The position numbers were made by a program, and so were the translations under genes. Under the pieces are notes generated by a model. The model saw nothing but the letters and a program-made list of their open reading frames with translations. It was not told where the DNA came from and searched no databases. Positions 61,846-64,000 of a DNA stretch of 64,000 nt are shown here, piece by piece; positions within the stretch are counted from its first letter, which is position 1; the number at the start of each line of letters is the position of its first letter. This stretch comes from Montifringilla adamsi (taxonomy: Eukaryota > Chordata > Aves > Passeriformes > Passeridae): NCBI GenBank assembly GCA_017590115.1, contig JAGGNK010006892.1, positions 13,059,736-13,123,735 of the forward strand, given 5' to 3'.

Positions 61846-62035
61846 ATAAAATCATAGAATGGTTTGGGTTGTATGGGGCCTTTAAAGATCTAGTCCAGCC
61901 CCTGACCATGGGCTTCTTTCACTAGATCAGGTTGCTCAAAGCCTAGTCCAACGTGACTTTGAACTCTTCCAATGATGGGGCATCCATAGCTTCTCTCAGG
62001 AGCCAGTCCCAGTGTCTCACTATCCCATCACTTTG
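61846..62035 (-). mobile_element. CR1 LINE, 3'-end fragment
   Basis: Antisense CR1 tail and 3' UTR: aaaatcatagaatggtttgg, cactagatcaggttgctcaa, aactcttccaatgatggggc and cagtcccagtgtctcac. About 190 bases, 5'-truncated. Confidence 0.93.
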
Positions 62036-62663
62036 CCCACATGCAATAGTTTTCCACTATGTCTAACCAATGGGGCATTCAGTCTTCCCTTGCTCCCCAA
62101 AATGAAGGCAGCTGCCGTGGCCAGAAGATTCTGCATGCTGATACGACCAAGCAACCCAGAGCACACTGAGGATTTGTTAATTATACTTCTGTTTGATGGT
62201 GTTCTGGATACATGAAGTCAAAACACACAGAACAAACAGAGGCAAACACACAGAATGGAAAACATCCAATCCTTGAGTAAGGCATCAGCTTCTCAGAGCA
62301 CAATGTATGTGGGACCAAAAAAATTCAAGCAGTAACTTTACTACTTCTGCCACATCTGCTTTGACCTGGAAGCTACTTTGGCTCTGGAATGAAATAGATC
62401 CAGGTCAGGGGGAGGGTTTGGATAATGTGGACATTAAGCTTTTGATAGGCACTTCATAACATGGTAACCAGAGAATTATCTCACAGGCTGCATACCCCAT
62501 GTGTCCCCTGTGCAGTGACAGTGACCCTGAGCTAGCAAACATCTTTGATAGGAAGGAGATCTGCACTGACATCTAAGTTGCCAGCTTGTGCTTTGCTTTG
62601 AGCTTCTTACTTCAAAAAGGCAGATGAAGTATTTAAAATTAAAACACTTGCTCTGTTTCTTCT

Positions 62664-62717
<54 letters not shown>

Positions 62718-64000
62718 TTTAATTAGCAAGTAACAGAGAGCTCAGTGAATGAAAATAGCATTGGAAATGAAAAAAATGCTTCACAGAACTACAGTATACC
62801 AATTGTTTTAAAGGAAAAGCATGCTTACTTTCTTGGACCCCATTTTGCCTGCTCTACAGCCTTGTTTTTAGCCAGACTAATTGCTCTTGTTTCTGCAGGA
62901 CTTCCTGCACACTTTCTGCAGAAAAGACATGGATGCACGCAATTGTCAATGTTGATTAAAACTCATTTACAGCCTCAAAATCTGCACCAAGTTGTGCAGC
63001 CACTCAGCTGAGCCACAGACCCACAGCCCCTCCTCTGGCAGAGCTTGATGATATTGAGAGTGGCAACAGCTCCTTGCAGGAGTGCTGAAGTTGTGCAAAT
63101 GCTCTTCCCTGGTTTCAATTCAACCAGGCCCTCTCACACAACAAAACGACAAATAAGAGCCCCAAGAACTGAGGGTATGTGCATGGACATCTAGTGAGTT
63201 CATAGTAGTGGTGCTGGTCTAAAAACTTGTCTTTTAGGTGGTAAGGGCCTTTAGAGCAAATTTCCACATGCCAAAGGATTGCCATGCATGTGTATGAGGT
63301 ACACAGTAAACAGAAAGACACTTGTCCATGTGGAAAAGGTGATTTTTATTTGGGAATACATTGAAGACAGGGAGTGCTGCTCTGGAGCAGCTTATTTGCC
63401 TAGGACAATGATAGGCTATCTGCCATGTGAGACAAAAGTGTCCAAGAGCTGTCATGCTCTACCTAAAGGAAAGACATCCGTAACAGCCCCATTCTCCATG
63501 TGGGATTTTCAAATGAGAAACAAAAGCCTGCTCAAGAAGCTGGCATCTCACCATGCCTCAATATGATACTTCAGTGACCTCTTATGCAGTAGTAATTTCT
63601 ATGGTACACATTTCTTGTAGAACAAAAATAAGATACCTGCAAAATGGCAAAGGATTGTGCTTACATCTATCTACTTTCTTGAGCTGAAAATATGTGAGGA
63701 ACTTTCCATTTCCTGAATATACATTAGACATGTTGCTAGAAGCGCTGGATCTTGATTTGAAATATGAATATAAATTTCACATCATCAAGTCCAGGTGTCT
63801 GCTCTCTTGGAGAAGGGATCCAAGCCAGTTAAATCAATGCACAATTGGATGTGGAGCTTGACTTTGTTTTTCCTCTTGTTCTTGTTTCAGGACACCAAAG
63901 CTCAAAGGTGTGCCACTACTGTGAATTCTTGCACAAATAGGGAATACTCAGGTCCCTGAGTGTTGTCACCACCATGATTACTTTGTGAAGAGCCTGTGAA
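62036..64000. other. Non-coding right end of the window
   Basis: Apart from the T run, no repeat family, exon or RNA gene is recognised. A possible retrocopy attached to the T run (62715 onward, minus strand) could not be matched to any gene. Confidence 0.55.
62666..62714. repeat. Homopolymer run of 49 T
   Basis: An uninterrupted T run preceded by ttcttc. Read on the minus strand it could be a poly(A) tail whose insert body lies to the right; an ATTAAA occurs a few bases before it (ctaattaaaagc). No known element or gene body was recognised there. Confidence 0.9.

Noticed and set aside
47508..64000. Search for SLC35F2, the expected syntenic neighbour of SLN
   Set aside because: No segment on the minus strand resembles its transporter helices or C-terminus. 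It probably lies beyond the right edge.
1..64000. CRISPR arrays, operons, plasmid or phage features
   Set aside because: No regularly spaced repeats or prokaryotic gene layout. The window is vertebrate nuclear DNA.

Overview
This is a nuclear DNA window from a bird, most likely a passerine. CR1 LINE 3' ends are scattered on both strands. There is an ERVL-type LTR of a kind I know from songbirds, and a tRNA-Ile/CR1 composite SINE resembling TguSINE1 of zebra finch. Genes are split by introns with GT-AG borders, and most of the sequence is AT-rich and non-coding. No prokaryotic feature is present.

Two protein genes can be supported, and they converge. ELMOD1 (plus strand, about 1 to 17.3 kb) enters the window inside an intron. 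Eight coding exons follow: 766-863, 6507-6636, 9705-9838, 11048-11116, 11404-11427, 13471-13521, 15019-15152 and 15961-16133. They encode roughly the last 270 residues of an ELMO-domain ARF-family GAP; the 5' exons lie to the left. The fifth exon here is a 24-nt microexon. SLN, sarcolipin, is on the minus strand with its 31-codon reading frame at 37120-37215, inside one exon with a clear acceptor and poly(A) signal. The order ELMOD1 then SLN, tail to tail, agrees with vertebrate synteny as I know it. SLC35F2, expected next, was not found.

Between the genes (about 17.3 to 36.7 kb) lie CR1 fragments, a 5'-truncated ERVL LTR (24887-25372), an orphan CpG-dense block (26301-26450), a degenerate LINE reverse-transcriptase remnant (about 28680-28925) and small duplications. 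To the right of SLN (37.3 to 64 kb) I find no recognised gene. That part holds more CR1 copies, the tRNA-Ile SINE (58193-58320), an 85-bp tandem duplication near 60.0 kb, a 49-base T run, a 200-codon open frame of unknown meaning at 46432-47034 and a cysteine-rich small open frame at 40823-41026.

The two genes have unrelated roles. ELMOD1 inactivates ARF-family GTPases and is known for hair-cell and neuronal function; SLN tunes the SERCA calcium pump in muscle. I see no new multi-gene system. The points most worth checking are the microexon, the altered luminal tail of sarcolipin, the isolated CpG block and the two unexplained open frames.
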